Notes: generated by a model not told the origin, from the letters alone. 54,843 bases of DNA from Salimicrobium album (GCF_900107115.1 NZ_FNOS01000010.1:1-54843); one strand, 5' to 3'. Numbered from the stretch's first letter, positions 15,600 through 23,197 are shown. Numbers and translations are program-made.

Positions 15600-15798
15600 A
15601 CGGATACAGGGGTCTATAGAAAATTTAATCAGGGCATAAAAAAATCGGTTCCTTTCATTAAGATAATAATACCAAGGTTAATGAACATAAAATAATGAAC
15701 AGGGTTTTTGTACACAAAATACATAAAAAAAGATCCTTTTCTTATGCAATGACTATGTGTACAGAAAAGGACGAGTTTTGGAACAAAGACAATAATTG
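15600..15798. other. AT-rich intergenic interval, no gene seen
   Basis: Together with the toxin-antitoxin promoter region this makes more than 300 bases without a gene. It is AT-rich, with short homopolymer runs. Apart from the terminator at 15725-15771 I see no coding frame, RNA gene or long repeat. Confidence 0.5.
15725..15771 (-). terminator. Terminator after the 61-residue gene
   Basis: Reverse strand TCCTTTTCT and AGAAAAGGA arms around a 20-base loop, followed by TCTTTTTTT. Confidence 0.7.
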
Positions 15799-15984
15799 TT
15801 ATCTACGATTGAATATATTTGTGGCTCCATTAGTGACACGGCCCAGTCCTTGCGTTAATAATTTCTGAACTCCACTTAAATAATAAAGTTGTACTTCATA
15901 TGCCTCGTTTCCTTCAACATCTTTTGTTATCGATGGTTTTTGAGAAAAATTGAAAATATTCTCCCGATAAGTATAACTTTCCAT
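15799..15984 (-). CDS. Hypothetical protein, 61 residues
   Basis: A 61-residue protein beginning MESYTYRENIFNFSQKP and ending TNGATNIFNRR. No membrane segment or known motif is visible and I do not recognise it. It is supported as a real gene by a GGGAGG Shine-Dalgarno nine bases before the ATG and by its own terminator about 30 bases after the stop. The flanking DNA is AT-rich and belongs to the accessory block. An 8-bp inverted repeat, GACAAGGG/CCCTTGTC, brackets its upstream region (about 16012-16058). Confidence 0.55.
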   Translation of the reverse strand: MESYTYRENIFNFSQKPSITKDVEGNEAYEVQLYYLSGVQKLLTQGLGRVTNGATNIFNRR

Positions 15985-16134
15985 CTTAAATATCCTCCCT
16001 GCCCTCGGTAGGACAAGGGAAAATAAAATAAGTACTTATATATAACTCCCCCTTGTCTACTCTTTGGCTACTTGCGAGCGATAATGATGTTTTGCTATTA
16101 GTAAAAGAACACAGCATATAATGGAACTTTAAAG

Positions 16135-16683
16135 TCAACTCATTATCATAATAAAGATAATAAAGAAAAAGACATTAAGAAGTAGAAGAAGCCATTTTCT
16201 CCCTCCTTCAATCCGTATAGCATTAAGAATTCCAATAATTGAGCTGAAAAACAATATCATCGTCCAGATAACAGTACTCCATCCACTAAGATAAGGATGA
16301 AGTAAAAAAGTACTTAAATAAGTAACCAAAAAGATCCCACTACAACTCAATGCTACATAATAACTATTGAAGAGTCCCCCTACCCACACTTTAGCTACCT
16401 GTAAATAAAATTCCTTCTCATCTTCTTCTAATATATAACGTTGTGTTGAAAATGCCTTCATCAATTTCCTTGTAGATTTACTATGGCCTGGTTCTGATCC
16501 CAAAGTAAGATCTTCATTTAGTTGTTGAGATTTAATTAAGCTTCGTTGAGCCAACTTCATTCCATCCTCAATCTCTTTGTCGATGTTTCTTTTCTTCCAG
16601 TCTTTCTCAGGAAGAGATAATAATCCCCATAACAATATCCTTAAAAACTCCATCATAAATCTGGTATAAATCCTCTTAAACAC
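16135..16683 (-). CDS. Hypothetical membrane protein
   Basis: About 182 residues. A soluble charged N-terminal half (KKRNIDKEIEDGMKLAQRS) is followed by three hydrophobic segments at roughly residues 105-130, 136-157 and 163-181, with the last ending at the C-terminus (FFFIIFIMIMS). I do not recognise the family. The annotated start is a GTG at 16683, ten bases after AAGGAG; another GTG at 16692 is too close to that site. It lies downstream of the peptidoglycan-binding/DUF1906 gene but behind a strong terminator, so it is probably transcribed separately. Confidence 0.62.
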   Translation of the reverse strand: MFKRIYTRFMMEFLRILLWGLLSLPEKDWKKRNIDKEIEDGMKLAQRSLIKSQQLNEDLTLGSEPGHSKSTRKLMKAFSTQRYILEEDEKEFYLQVAKVWVGGLFNSYYVALSCSGIFLVTYLSTFLLHPYLSGWSTVIWTMILFFSSIIGILNAIRIEGGRKWLLLLLNVFFFIIFIMIMS

Positions 16684-16835
16684 CTTATCCACGCTCCTTC
16701 AAATAAAAAACATAGCAATAATAAGCACCAAACAGGTAATTTACTGGTTCTTCCCTAAGATATAAATAAGTACACTTTAATTTAAAACATAATTTTAAAT
16801 GAGTAAAGTATAGGAGTATTATTCAGATTTAGAAG

Positions 16836-16885
16836 TAAAAAAAGCTATCATACCCTTTGTGATAAAGGGAAGACAGCTTTTTTTA
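16836..16885 (-). terminator. Terminator after the DUF1906 gene
   Basis: Reverse strand AAAAAAAGCTGTC..CCCTTT pairs with AAAGGG..GATAGCTTTTTTT. The stem of about 20 bp contains mismatches and is followed by a T run. Confidence 0.85.
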
Positions 16886-16893
16886 AACCACTA

Positions 16894-19041
16894 TTATGGC
16901 AACTTGCTTTTAACTATACCAAAAACTACTTGACTTACTCGTCTATAAAGTGCAGTCAGTACTGCTGCAGCTACGCCAACAGAAGAAGTCGCATAAGCAA
17001 GTATTAAGATTAAAATTAGTATTTGTCCATCTCTACGTAGTTGGTCTTCGTCCCAATCTACATCATTTAAGGTTAATTTTTCTTTCACATAGACACTAGA
17101 GGCAGATTTTCTTAAGACTTCCACGGTGAGGTAATCCATTATAAAATATGGAAACTCAGAAGATAATTTTGGATCTAATTTACTGACTCTGATCTGTGAA
17201 ATACTTGGAATTCCCTCCACTTTATTGTCAAGTTCTGCGCGTGCTTCTGCAACTTCCCTATATCCAGGAAGAAATCCATCTTGCATCATCTTATTTATAA
17301 ACTGGTTTATAGCTCCATCAATCACATCACCACTGATAGCTTTGTCGACTCCTAAGTCCCAATCACCTTTACTAGCATCTCCAAAAATAATTTGTCCTGT
17401 TAGCTCGCCTTCTATTCGCCCAAGCTTAATATCATAAGCCTTAGAATAGCTTATAGTATCTACAGATTCTGAGCTATAAATCTCTTGAATTTCAGCAAAT
17501 GGTGAGCTAACACTATGCACACTAGGATCATTGTTGGTAACTTCACTACTTACTGAAGAAGCTCCATTATCACGTCCGGATTTAATGTTATTATCAATTT
17601 GAATTTGACCGTCTCCAGATCCAATTGTAATTGTTGAAATTTGATTAAAAGCCCAATTACCAGGAAGAGGATAACCTAGATTCCCACTAAATCCTGTAGA
17701 CATACCACTTACGAAGCTACTCACCGCATGACCAGCCTCAGATACTTGGATACAGACATTTCTAGCTCCATAAACACCTACTTTGTAGTCATATCCCAAA
17801 ACATTTAGACTTTGCTTAATTGATCGAAAATAAGGAATAATATTTCCTGAGATCTGATACCCTAACGCATCAAAATCCACAGCAAAATAAATGATGGTTC
17901 CATCCTTAAAACCATAGTCTTGAGCTGCCTTAAAAGCTGAAATTGCGTCTTCCTTACCCTGCTCTTCATTAAAGTGAGAAGCATCTCTTCCTACAGTTTG
18001 GTATATTGGATAAACTGTGAGCCCAGCATTAAAAATGTTTTCCAATTCCCCTGGTTGAATTTTTTTATTTAAACCGCCAGGTACATTTGTTAGATATCGC
18101 CCTACAGTTTCATAACCATGCTGTCGCAAAGTTTCGGCTCGAGCAGGAGTTATTTCCGTAATACAATCACAAGCACTCCCGTCACGGCTCGGATCTCCGG
18201 TACTTACTAATAAAGAAGCCCATGTTTGGAAGTCAGCTTGTCCATTAACAGTTAATTTAGTGAAAGATTGAAAGTCCTTAACCTTACTACTCAAAATTGC
18301 ATCAAATTGGCCGTCAAATGAAACATCATATCCATTAAACCTCATAGCCGCCTGAAACAATCTAACAAAATTGTCGGTACCATCCGTATCACCCACTTGC
18401 AGCGTAGGTAACAAGCTCTGAGTGCTAGGACCAAAGTGACCATTAGCAATTGAATCACTCAAACCTTCTTCATATTGAATAGCGTAGATTAGAGCCTCTT
18501 GCGTGTTTCTGGAGTATAGTCCATCACAAGGCATATAAAAAAAGTTTTTCCTATGGATGTAAGTTTTGTTTATCCATTGCTGGACGGTACGAATAGATTC
18601 TTCTCCTCCATACAATAAAGAATAAGCATCCATGGATAGTAAAGCTTTAAAAAATTTCCCATCCACACTTCCACTCGGATTATCTTCTCCCATGTCTCTT
18701 TGTAAAACGGTCACTGCTCTTTCAGTTCCGGAACCATAAGTTCCTGTAACTCCCCCAGGACCGTACCCCTTACAATACAATGCTCCCTGAATAATTTTCA
18801 CAATATTTTTATTGGTATTCGAATTTTTAGATATAGGAGTGATACCTCTAACTCTCGCTAACGTTCCAGCTCCAAAGTTATCAGCTGTATTAGTAATTCC
18901 CAGTTCAATTTGAAGCGCTCGTGTTAAAGCATGAATTGTATTCCATCCAGTGTTACCATTTTCATCGATGGTATTGTAACCCGGATGATTTCCGTAAGTT
19001 TCATTTACCCACTCTTGTGTTAAAAGCACCATTTCATCCAC
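16894..19041 (-). CDS. Peptidoglycan-binding / DUF1906 glycoside-hydrolase-like protein
   Basis: A protein of about 715 residues. The first 285 residues contain several peptidoglycan-binding-like repeats (for example VTGTYGSGTERAVTVLQRDM and FDGQFDAILSSKVKDFQS). Residues about 290-495 form a DUF1906 (Rv2525c-like, GH25-fold) domain: DCITEITPARAETL at its start, then TIIYFAVDFDAL, YKVGVYGARNVC and NWAFNQI. The last 220 residues are unrecognised and include a hydrophobic segment near the end (ILILILILAYATSSVGVAAA). No normal signal peptide is seen. GTG at 19041 is preferred because AAGGGGTG precedes it. It follows a related pseudogene and two sigma-like genes on the same strand. Confidence 0.82.
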   Translation of the reverse strand: MDEMVLLTQEWVNETYGNHPGYNTIDENGNTGWNTIHALTRALQIELGITNTADNFGAGTLARVRGITPISKNSNTNKNIVKIIQGALYCKGYGPGGVTGTYGSGTERAVTVLQRDMGEDNPSGSVDGKFFKALLSMDAYSLLYGGEESIRTVQQWINKTYIHRKNFFYMPCDGLYSRNTQEALIYAIQYEEGLSDSIANGHFGPSTQSLLPTLQVGDTDGTDNFVRLFQAAMRFNGYDVSFDGQFDAILSSKVKDFQSFTKLTVNGQADFQTWASLLVSTGDPSRDGSACDCITEITPARAETLRQHGYETVGRYLTNVPGGLNKKIQPGELENIFNAGLTVYPIYQTVGRDASHFNEEQGKEDAISAFKAAQDYGFKDGTIIYFAVDFDALGYQISGNIIPYFRSIKQSLNVLGYDYKVGVYGARNVCIQVSEAGHAVSSFVSGMSTGFSGNLGYPLPGNWAFNQISTITIGSGDGQIQIDNNIKSGRDNGASSVSSEVTNNDPSVHSVSSPFAEIQEIYSSESVDTISYSKAYDIKLGRIEGELTGQIIFGDASKGDWDLGVDKAISGDVIDGAINQFINKMMQDGFLPGYREVAEARAELDNKVEGIPSISQIRVSKLDPKLSSEFPYFIMDYLTVEVLRKSASSVYVKEKLTLNDVDWDEDQLRRDGQILILILILAYATSSVGVAAAVLTALYRRVSQVVFGIVKSKLP

Positions 19042-19055
19042 AAAAATACACCCCT

Positions 19056-19481
19056 TCATAAAATTTCAGAACTTGTAATTAAAGCTCCGTTACTTTCAAT
19101 ATTACAAAACATCCCATAATTCAGATCCTCACAAAAGTAACAAAAAACTGCACTATAAAAGTTGAATATATTTTTTTCTACGGGTGAAGTTACTTTTTCC
19201 GTAGATACACCCATTTCTTTTAATTTCTCTTCTACCTCTTTGTCAGTGTGTGGGTGAGTAGCTTCCAGCTATAAAAGATTCATAGTCATCCGGCCTACAT
19301 CCTCATCCACATAAAGCCCTGTGGCTTCTTGAAACTTTTCAACATTAGATTCAGTTGTTGGCCCAAAGCTTCCATCGACTGAGCTTTGTTAAATATAAAA
19401 ACACAACAAATCGTTGTTTCTGAACCATGTCGATCACCTTGGAACTGCGTTTGAATTAATGGATTGGTTATCAATGTTCAT
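19056..19481 (-). pseudogene. Peptidoglycan-binding protein remnant with three in-frame stops
   Basis: One continuous reverse-strand frame of 141 codons runs from an ATG at 19481 (Shine-Dalgarno AAAGGAGAG) to a TGA at 19056-19058 but is interrupted by TGA (codon 16), TAA (codon 31) and TAG (codon 71, at 19269-19271). Between the stops it encodes a recognisable peptidoglycan-binding repeat, VDGSFGPTTESNVEKFQEAT, followed by a charged stretch HPHTDKEVEEKLKEMG. The frame is preserved without indels, which suggests recent inactivation by point mutation. Its stop lies 15 bases before the start of the DUF1906 gene. It was probably a small cell-wall-binding protein in the same operon. Confidence 0.7.
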
Positions 19482-19538
19482 GTAAAATCTCTCCTTTTTT
19501 GTTGGTCTATCTATAAAAGAAGAAGAAACCGTAGTTTT

Positions 19539-19742
19539 TCAACCATTCTCCGTATTTTTTTCAAAGTTCTGTTTAAAAGTCCAAAAAGATATAACGTCCA
19601 TGTCGTGAGCCACCTTCACAAGACGCATATGGATATCTTGTTTTACATCCTCTCTATCCTGAAAACCCGTGCCTTTGGCGCCTGTTTCAATCCTCGCGTT
19701 CATTCTTTCTACGACTTCCATGATAATTTTATTCTTATTCAT
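19539..19742 (-). CDS. Possible sigma region 2-like small protein
   Basis: A 67-residue soluble protein containing GFQDREDVKQDIHMRLVKVA, a pattern resembling sigma-70 region 2 (EDL-x-QEI-x-x-x-L). Its ATG overlaps the stop of the sigma region 4-like gene upstream by four bases (ATGA), so the two are translationally coupled. This order, region 4 protein then a small region 2-like protein, recalls the two-subunit SigO-RsoA factor of B. subtilis. The similarity is by pattern only, and the family assignment is inference. Confidence 0.5.
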   Translation of the reverse strand: MNKNKIIMEVVERMNARIETGAKGTGFQDREDVKQDIHMRLVKVAHDMDVISFWTFKQNFEKNTENG

Positions 19743-20086
19743 CGCCTATCCCTCCCTTCTCGTAATTGACTCAACGCTTTCGCTTTCAATTTGGAAACAT
19801 TCTGAGGAGAACAGGAAAGGACTTCTGCAATTTCTCTGATAGATAACTGAACATAAACCCATAAATGAAGAATGATTTGTTTTTGCTTACTAAATGATTG
19901 GTAGATCTGAATCATTTTTTTCGTGGGTAGAATATCTTCGATAGAGATTGCCGTCTCCTCGACAAGGGGCGGTTGAGGATGAGGATACAGATCCTTTAAG
20001 GATGTTTCCCCTTCACTTCCGTTTTGGACAGATGTGTCCAACGTTAGTTCCGCATACGGGGTGACAAGAATGCATGCTCCGGCCAT
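19739..20086 (-). CDS. Sigma-70 region 4-like (helix-turn-helix) protein
   Basis: Up to 115 residues. The C-terminal half is a clear sigma region 4: FSKQKQIILHLWVYVQLS followed by the helix-turn-helix IREIAEVLSCSPQNVSKLK. The N-terminal part is Pro/Glu-rich and has no region 2. The start is uncertain: the ATG at 20086 has no good Shine-Dalgarno, and the first 53 bases are antisense to the protease gene. The true 5' end may be lost. It is coupled to the downstream region 2-like gene through ATGA and may steer transcription of the cell-wall genes that follow. Confidence 0.62.
   Translation of the reverse strand: MAGACILVTPYAELTLDTSVQNGSEGETSLKDLYPHPQPPLVEETAISIEDILPTKKMIQIYQSFSKQKQIILHLWVYVQLSIREIAEVLSCSPQNVSKLKAKALSQLREGRDRR
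20024..20041. promoter_or_regulatory. Inverted repeat at the head-to-head gene junction
   Basis: TTGGACA-GATG-TGTCCAA, perfect 7-bp arms with a 4-base centre. It lies exactly where the 5' regions of the sigma-like gene (-) and the protease gene (+) overlap. It may be an operator or a recombination scar. Confidence 0.5.
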
Positions 20087-20888
20087 ATGGAAAGACGCCC
20101 ATCAAGGCGAAGGGGTAGTGAACGCTATTATCGATTCAGGGTGTGATATCACGCACCCTGATCTCAGGGAAAATATTATCGATGTACGTAATTTCACTGA
20201 TACAGGTACCAAGTCCGATGTTCAAGATAGTGGTATCCATGGAACGCACGTGTCCGGTATTGTGGCTGCCAAAGACGACAGGAAGGGCATGGTAGGAATA
20301 GCTCCTAAATCAAAATTACTCATCTTAAAGGTCCTAGGGGAAGACCCTAACTCCGGAAATTATCAATCGTTAGTAGAGGCTATTGATTATGCGATTAGAT
20401 GGCGAGGGCCTAATAACGAAAAAGTCGCGACGTTGAACCTTTCCTTAGGAGGTTCGAAAAATGACGTCACCCTTCATCGTGCTATCCGAAAGGCTTATCA
20501 GAACGGTATTGTAAGTGTAGCTGCCTCGGGCAATGACGGGGACGGGCGAAGGAGTACCAGCGAAATCTTTTATCCCGGCTTTTACAAAGAGGTCCTACAA
20601 GTAGGAGCGATGACTCGGAACGATCAAGTGGCCCATTATTCCAACACGAATAAAAACATCGATTACGTGGCCCCGGGTACTAATATTTTTTCCACGATTC
20701 CTAACGGGGAATACGCACAATTAACAGGTACGTCCATGGCCGTGCCGCAAATAACTGGTGCTATTAGTTTGGTGCACCGTTTGTTAAAAGAAAAGGATCA
20801 AAAGATTTCCATTCCTAACGTCTTAACAACACTAAACAAATGTACCGTTCTCACAAAACAAGGGGATCGCATTGTTTCCTTTGTCTAA
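20034..20888 (+). CDS. S8 subtilase, intracellular serine protease (ISP)-like
   Basis: A 284-residue subtilisin-fold catalytic domain, closest to Bacillus intracellular serine protease. The triad motifs are intact: Asp in IIDSGCDITHPDL, His in HGTHVSGIVAA and Ser in TGTSMAVPQ. The oxyanion region AASGNDGDG is also present. No signal peptide is present. ISP enzymes normally begin with a LIPY-type inhibitory propeptide of about 18 residues, and no clear one is seen here. The frame starts at a GTG at 20034 without a Shine-Dalgarno; the frame is open upstream to 19983 but has no start codon there. The gene may be 5'-truncated or poorly expressed. Confidence 0.8.
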   Translation: MSNVSSAYGVTRMHAPAIWKDAHQGEGVVNAIIDSGCDITHPDLRENIIDVRNFTDTGTKSDVQDSGIHGTHVSGIVAAKDDRKGMVGIAPKSKLLILKVLGEDPNSGNYQSLVEAIDYAIRWRGPNNEKVATLNLSLGGSKNDVTLHRAIRKAYQNGIVSVAASGNDGDGRRSTSEIFYPGFYKEVLQVGAMTRNDQVAHYSNTNKNIDYVAPGTNIFSTIPNGEYAQLTGTSMAVPQITGAISLVHRLLKEKDQKISIPNVLTTLNKCTVLTKQGDRIVSFV

Positions 20889-20965
20889 GTTTCCTCTGGC
20901 ATCATAGGTTGACTCCCCCCCTGTCCTCTACTATCGTACGAGATACGCTGGTATAGCATAGAACA

Positions 20966-21009
20966 ATAAAAGCCCGGCCCCCTTATGTCATAAAGGGCGC
21001 CGGGCTTTG
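20966..21009. terminator. Bidirectional terminator after the protease gene
   Basis: AAAGCCCGGC..CCTTATG pairs with CATAAAGG..GCCGGGCTTT with a very short loop. It follows the protease stop by about 80 bases. Confidence 0.85.
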
Positions 21010-21544
21010 ATATAGGAAGTGTTCAACGTCCACCCGTTAATGAATGACCATTGTTTTAAAGCATTGAATATATAAGAGATAGCAACGAGGATGGAACACG
21101 ATTGGAGAATGAACGTTTATAGGAGACAGAGGAGAACTTTTTCCGTCAGTCTCCAAGGATAAATGAGGTATACGAGAGAAGGGCGTTTTCCCTTCTCTTT
21201 TTATTTTTATCGTTAACAAAGAATAAACGTCTATGACTTTCTCCACATTACATAAAGGCAGTCTTTACTATGGTTTAATAAATCCCTAGTTTCCTTATCT
21301 TCTAGTTACCACTTCCATGTTTATCTACGAAAGATAACACAGTAACTCAATGGCACAATAATCCAGTAGCACAAATATATAGTACTTTGAGATAGATCTG
21401 AATTTTGAATTTTTGACACCGATAGGCCGATGTGTACTTTTAATCGTTATTTTGCACATATGTCGGGCGCTGTTTTGCACCTTAAGCACATAGTATAAAA
21501 ACTGATTGACCTTCCATAAACAGTAATTGCGTCTTCTAAAGCAA
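21010..21544. other. Gene-poor interval of about 535 bases
   Basis: No convincing protein gene is present. The left part (21010-21206) could specify a structured RNA: TTGGAGA/TCTCCAA and GGAGAC/GTCTCC arms precede an intrinsic terminator on the + strand. The right part (about 21400-21490) contains two TTTTGCAC repeats and TGTACTTTTAATCG, which look like the terminus of an insertion sequence, but no transposase is left. Short frames here lack ribosome binding sites. Confidence 0.5.
21174..21206 (+). terminator. Intrinsic terminator of an unknown transcript
   Basis: GAGAAGGG-loop-CCCTTCTC followed by TTTTTATTTTT on the + strand. No protein gene precedes it, so it may end an unannotated small RNA. 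Confidence 0.72.
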
Positions 21545-21587
21545 CAAAAAAGGGATGCGGTCATTCAATTATGACTGCATCCCTTTT
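21545..21587. terminator. Terminator after tRNA-Arg
   Basis: AAAAAGGGATGCGGTCAT pairs with ATGACTGCATCCCTTTT with one G-T pair; T runs on both strands. It lies 21 bases beyond the tRNA 3' end on the reverse strand. Confidence 0.85.
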
Positions 21588-21607
21588 CATATGAAACTAT
21601 TTAAAAA

Positions 21608-21680
21608 CGCCCCCGGCAGGATTCGAACCTGCGACACATGGTTTAGGAAACCAATGCTCTATCCCCTGAGCTACGGGGGC
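21608..21680 (-). tRNA. tRNA-Arg (anticodon CCT)
   Basis: The reverse strand folds as a cloverleaf: acceptor GCCCCCG/CGGGGGC, D arm with TAGCTCAGGGG, anticodon loop TTCCTAA (anticodon CCT, reading AGG) and T loop TTCGAAT. CCA is not encoded; the discriminator is G followed by TTTTT. It sits at the edge of the accessory block and could have served as an integration target, though I see no duplicated 3' end. Confidence 0.95.
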
Positions 21681-21813
21681 ACAAACGTTATTATACTACC
21701 ATTTCCCTTTTATGCAAAGATAAAATTCTTCCTCCTCGTGCCTTCCCTGACCGGTGTGTGATAGAATATACTTTGTCTGTTCGAACGGATGTACAAAAAG
21801 GAGGAAGACAGTA

Positions 21814-22455
21814 ATGGCTCAACTGCCTTTTATAGCTGTGGAAGGTCCGATCGGTGTAGGAAAGACCTCCCTGTCCAAGAAAATAGCTGCGCATTTCGAA
21901 TTTCAATTATTGGAAGAAATCGTAGAAGAAAATCCTTTCCTCGGTAAATTCTACGACAATATCGAAGAATGGAGCTTTCAGACAGAGATGTTTTTCCTCT
22001 GTAACCGGCACAAACAGCTTGAAGATATAGAACATAAATTTTTGAGGGAAAGCAAGCCCGTCGTCGCGGATTATCATATCTTCAAAAATATGATTTTTGC
22101 AAAGCGTACACTCAAAGAAGAACATTTCCGCAAATATTCCCGCATCTTTGATATACTGACCGGAGATATGCCGCGTCCTAACATGGTCATTTATGTACAT
22201 GCGGGGCTCGACACATTATTCGAGCGTATACGGAGACGGAATCGGGACGTGGAAGCGAATATACAGCCTGAGTATCTGCAGCAGCTGTCCGATGATTATG
22301 AGACATTCATGGATCAGTTCGAAGAAACCCACCCCGATATTCCGGTCATACGCCTGGACGGGGACCGTCTGGATTTCATCAAACATCAGCGTGACCTTGA
22401 CTATATACTTGAAAAAGTCGGGAGCTACCTGAACAAAGGAGAAGTGATCAAATGA
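21814..22455 (+). CDS. dgk: Deoxyguanosine kinase
   Basis: A 213-residue deoxynucleoside kinase with P-loop GPIGVGKTS at residues 11-19 and the family pattern EENPFLGKFYDNIEEWSFQTE. It phosphorylates deoxyguanosine (and deoxyinosine) in purine salvage. The start at 21814 is supported by AAAAAGGAGG and by alignment to the family N-terminus; the frame extends upstream without a ribosome binding site. It overlaps dck by four bases (ATGA), as in the B. subtilis dgk-dck pair near serS. In B. subtilis Dgk and Dck act as separate kinases rather than the heterodimer known in lactobacilli. Confidence 0.94.
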   Translation: MAQLPFIAVEGPIGVGKTSLSKKIAAHFEFQLLEEIVEENPFLGKFYDNIEEWSFQTEMFFLCNRHKQLEDIEHKFLRESKPVVADYHIFKNMIFAKRTLKEEHFRKYSRIFDILTGDMPRPNMVIYVHAGLDTLFERIRRRNRDVEANIQPEYLQQLSDDYETFMDQFEETHPDIPVIRLDGDRLDFIKHQRDLDYILEKVGSYLNKGEVIK

Positions 22456-23138
22456 ACGCACGTGAAAAATACGGGATCCCGCACGACAGTGTGATTACCG
22501 TAGCCGGTACGGTAGGTGTCGGGAAGTCGACGCTCACGACATCTCTGGCTCAGGCCCTGAACTTCCGTACGTCGTTTGAAAAAGTGGAAAAGAACCCTTA
22601 TCTGAACAGTTTCTATAAAGACTTCGAACGGTGGAGTTTCCATCTGCAGATCTACTTTCTCGCAGAGCGGTTCAAAGAACAGAAAAAAATCTTCGAATAT
22701 GGTGGCGGCTTCGTCCAGGACCGCTCCATTTATGAGGATACCGGTATTTTCGCGAGAATGCATTACGACCAGGGCACCATGTCCCCTACCGATTACGAGA
22801 CGTACACCAACCTGTTTGATGCGATGGTCATGACCCCCTATTTCCCGCACCCGGATCTGCTTATCTATTTGGAAGGGTCATTCGATGACGTCATCGAACG
22901 CATCAGAGACCGTGGTCGGCCGATGGAACAGGAGACACCGACTGCTTACTGGGAAGAAATGTACAACCGTTATGAAGACTGGATCGACAATTTCAATGCC
23001 TGTCCGGTATTACGTCTGAATATAGCCGACTATGACCTTCTGAATGATGAAAAAAGCGTTGAACCGATTCTCGAAAAAATCGGTCACTTTATTCAGCAGG
23101 CCCGTAAATGGAGATCGAGCCATCTCCCGGTCGAGTGA
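22452..23138 (+). CDS. dck: Deoxyadenosine/deoxycytidine kinase
   Basis: A 228-residue paralogue of dgk. It has P-loop GTVGVGKST, the FEKVEKNPYLNSFYKDFERW substrate region and the catalytic VQDRSIYEDTGIFA motif. It phosphorylates deoxyadenosine and deoxycytidine. It starts within the last codons of dgk (ATGA overlap), so the pair is translationally coupled and both serve deoxynucleoside salvage. The terminator beyond the stop has its better T run on the other strand. Confidence 0.94.
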   Translation: MNAREKYGIPHDSVITVAGTVGVGKSTLTTSLAQALNFRTSFEKVEKNPYLNSFYKDFERWSFHLQIYFLAERFKEQKKIFEYGGGFVQDRSIYEDTGIFARMHYDQGTMSPTDYETYTNLFDAMVMTPYFPHPDLLIYLEGSFDDVIERIRDRGRPMEQETPTAYWEEMYNRYEDWIDNFNACPVLRLNIADYDLLNDEKSVEPILEKIGHFIQQARKWRSSHLPVE

Positions 23139-23141
23139 AAA

Positions 23142-23190
23142 TAAAAGAAAACCCCCCCGTCTGCAACAGTTCCGTACTGCAGACGGGGGA
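23142..23190 (-). terminator. Terminator of the siderophore transporter operon
   Basis: CCCCCGTCTGCA pairs perfectly with TGCAGACGGGGG. On the reverse strand it is followed by TTTTCTTTTATTTT, so it mainly ends the yclNOPQ transcript. Confidence 0.9.
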
Positions 23191-23197
23191 TGTTTCA

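Noticed and set aside
21037-21246. Short reverse-strand frame in the gap before tRNA-Arg
   Set aside because: No Shine-Dalgarno, no family, and it overlaps the structured region with a forward-strand terminator.
22458-22473. CACGTGAAAA near the dck start as a second parS
   Set aside because: Only about 10 of 16 bases match and the left arm is absent.
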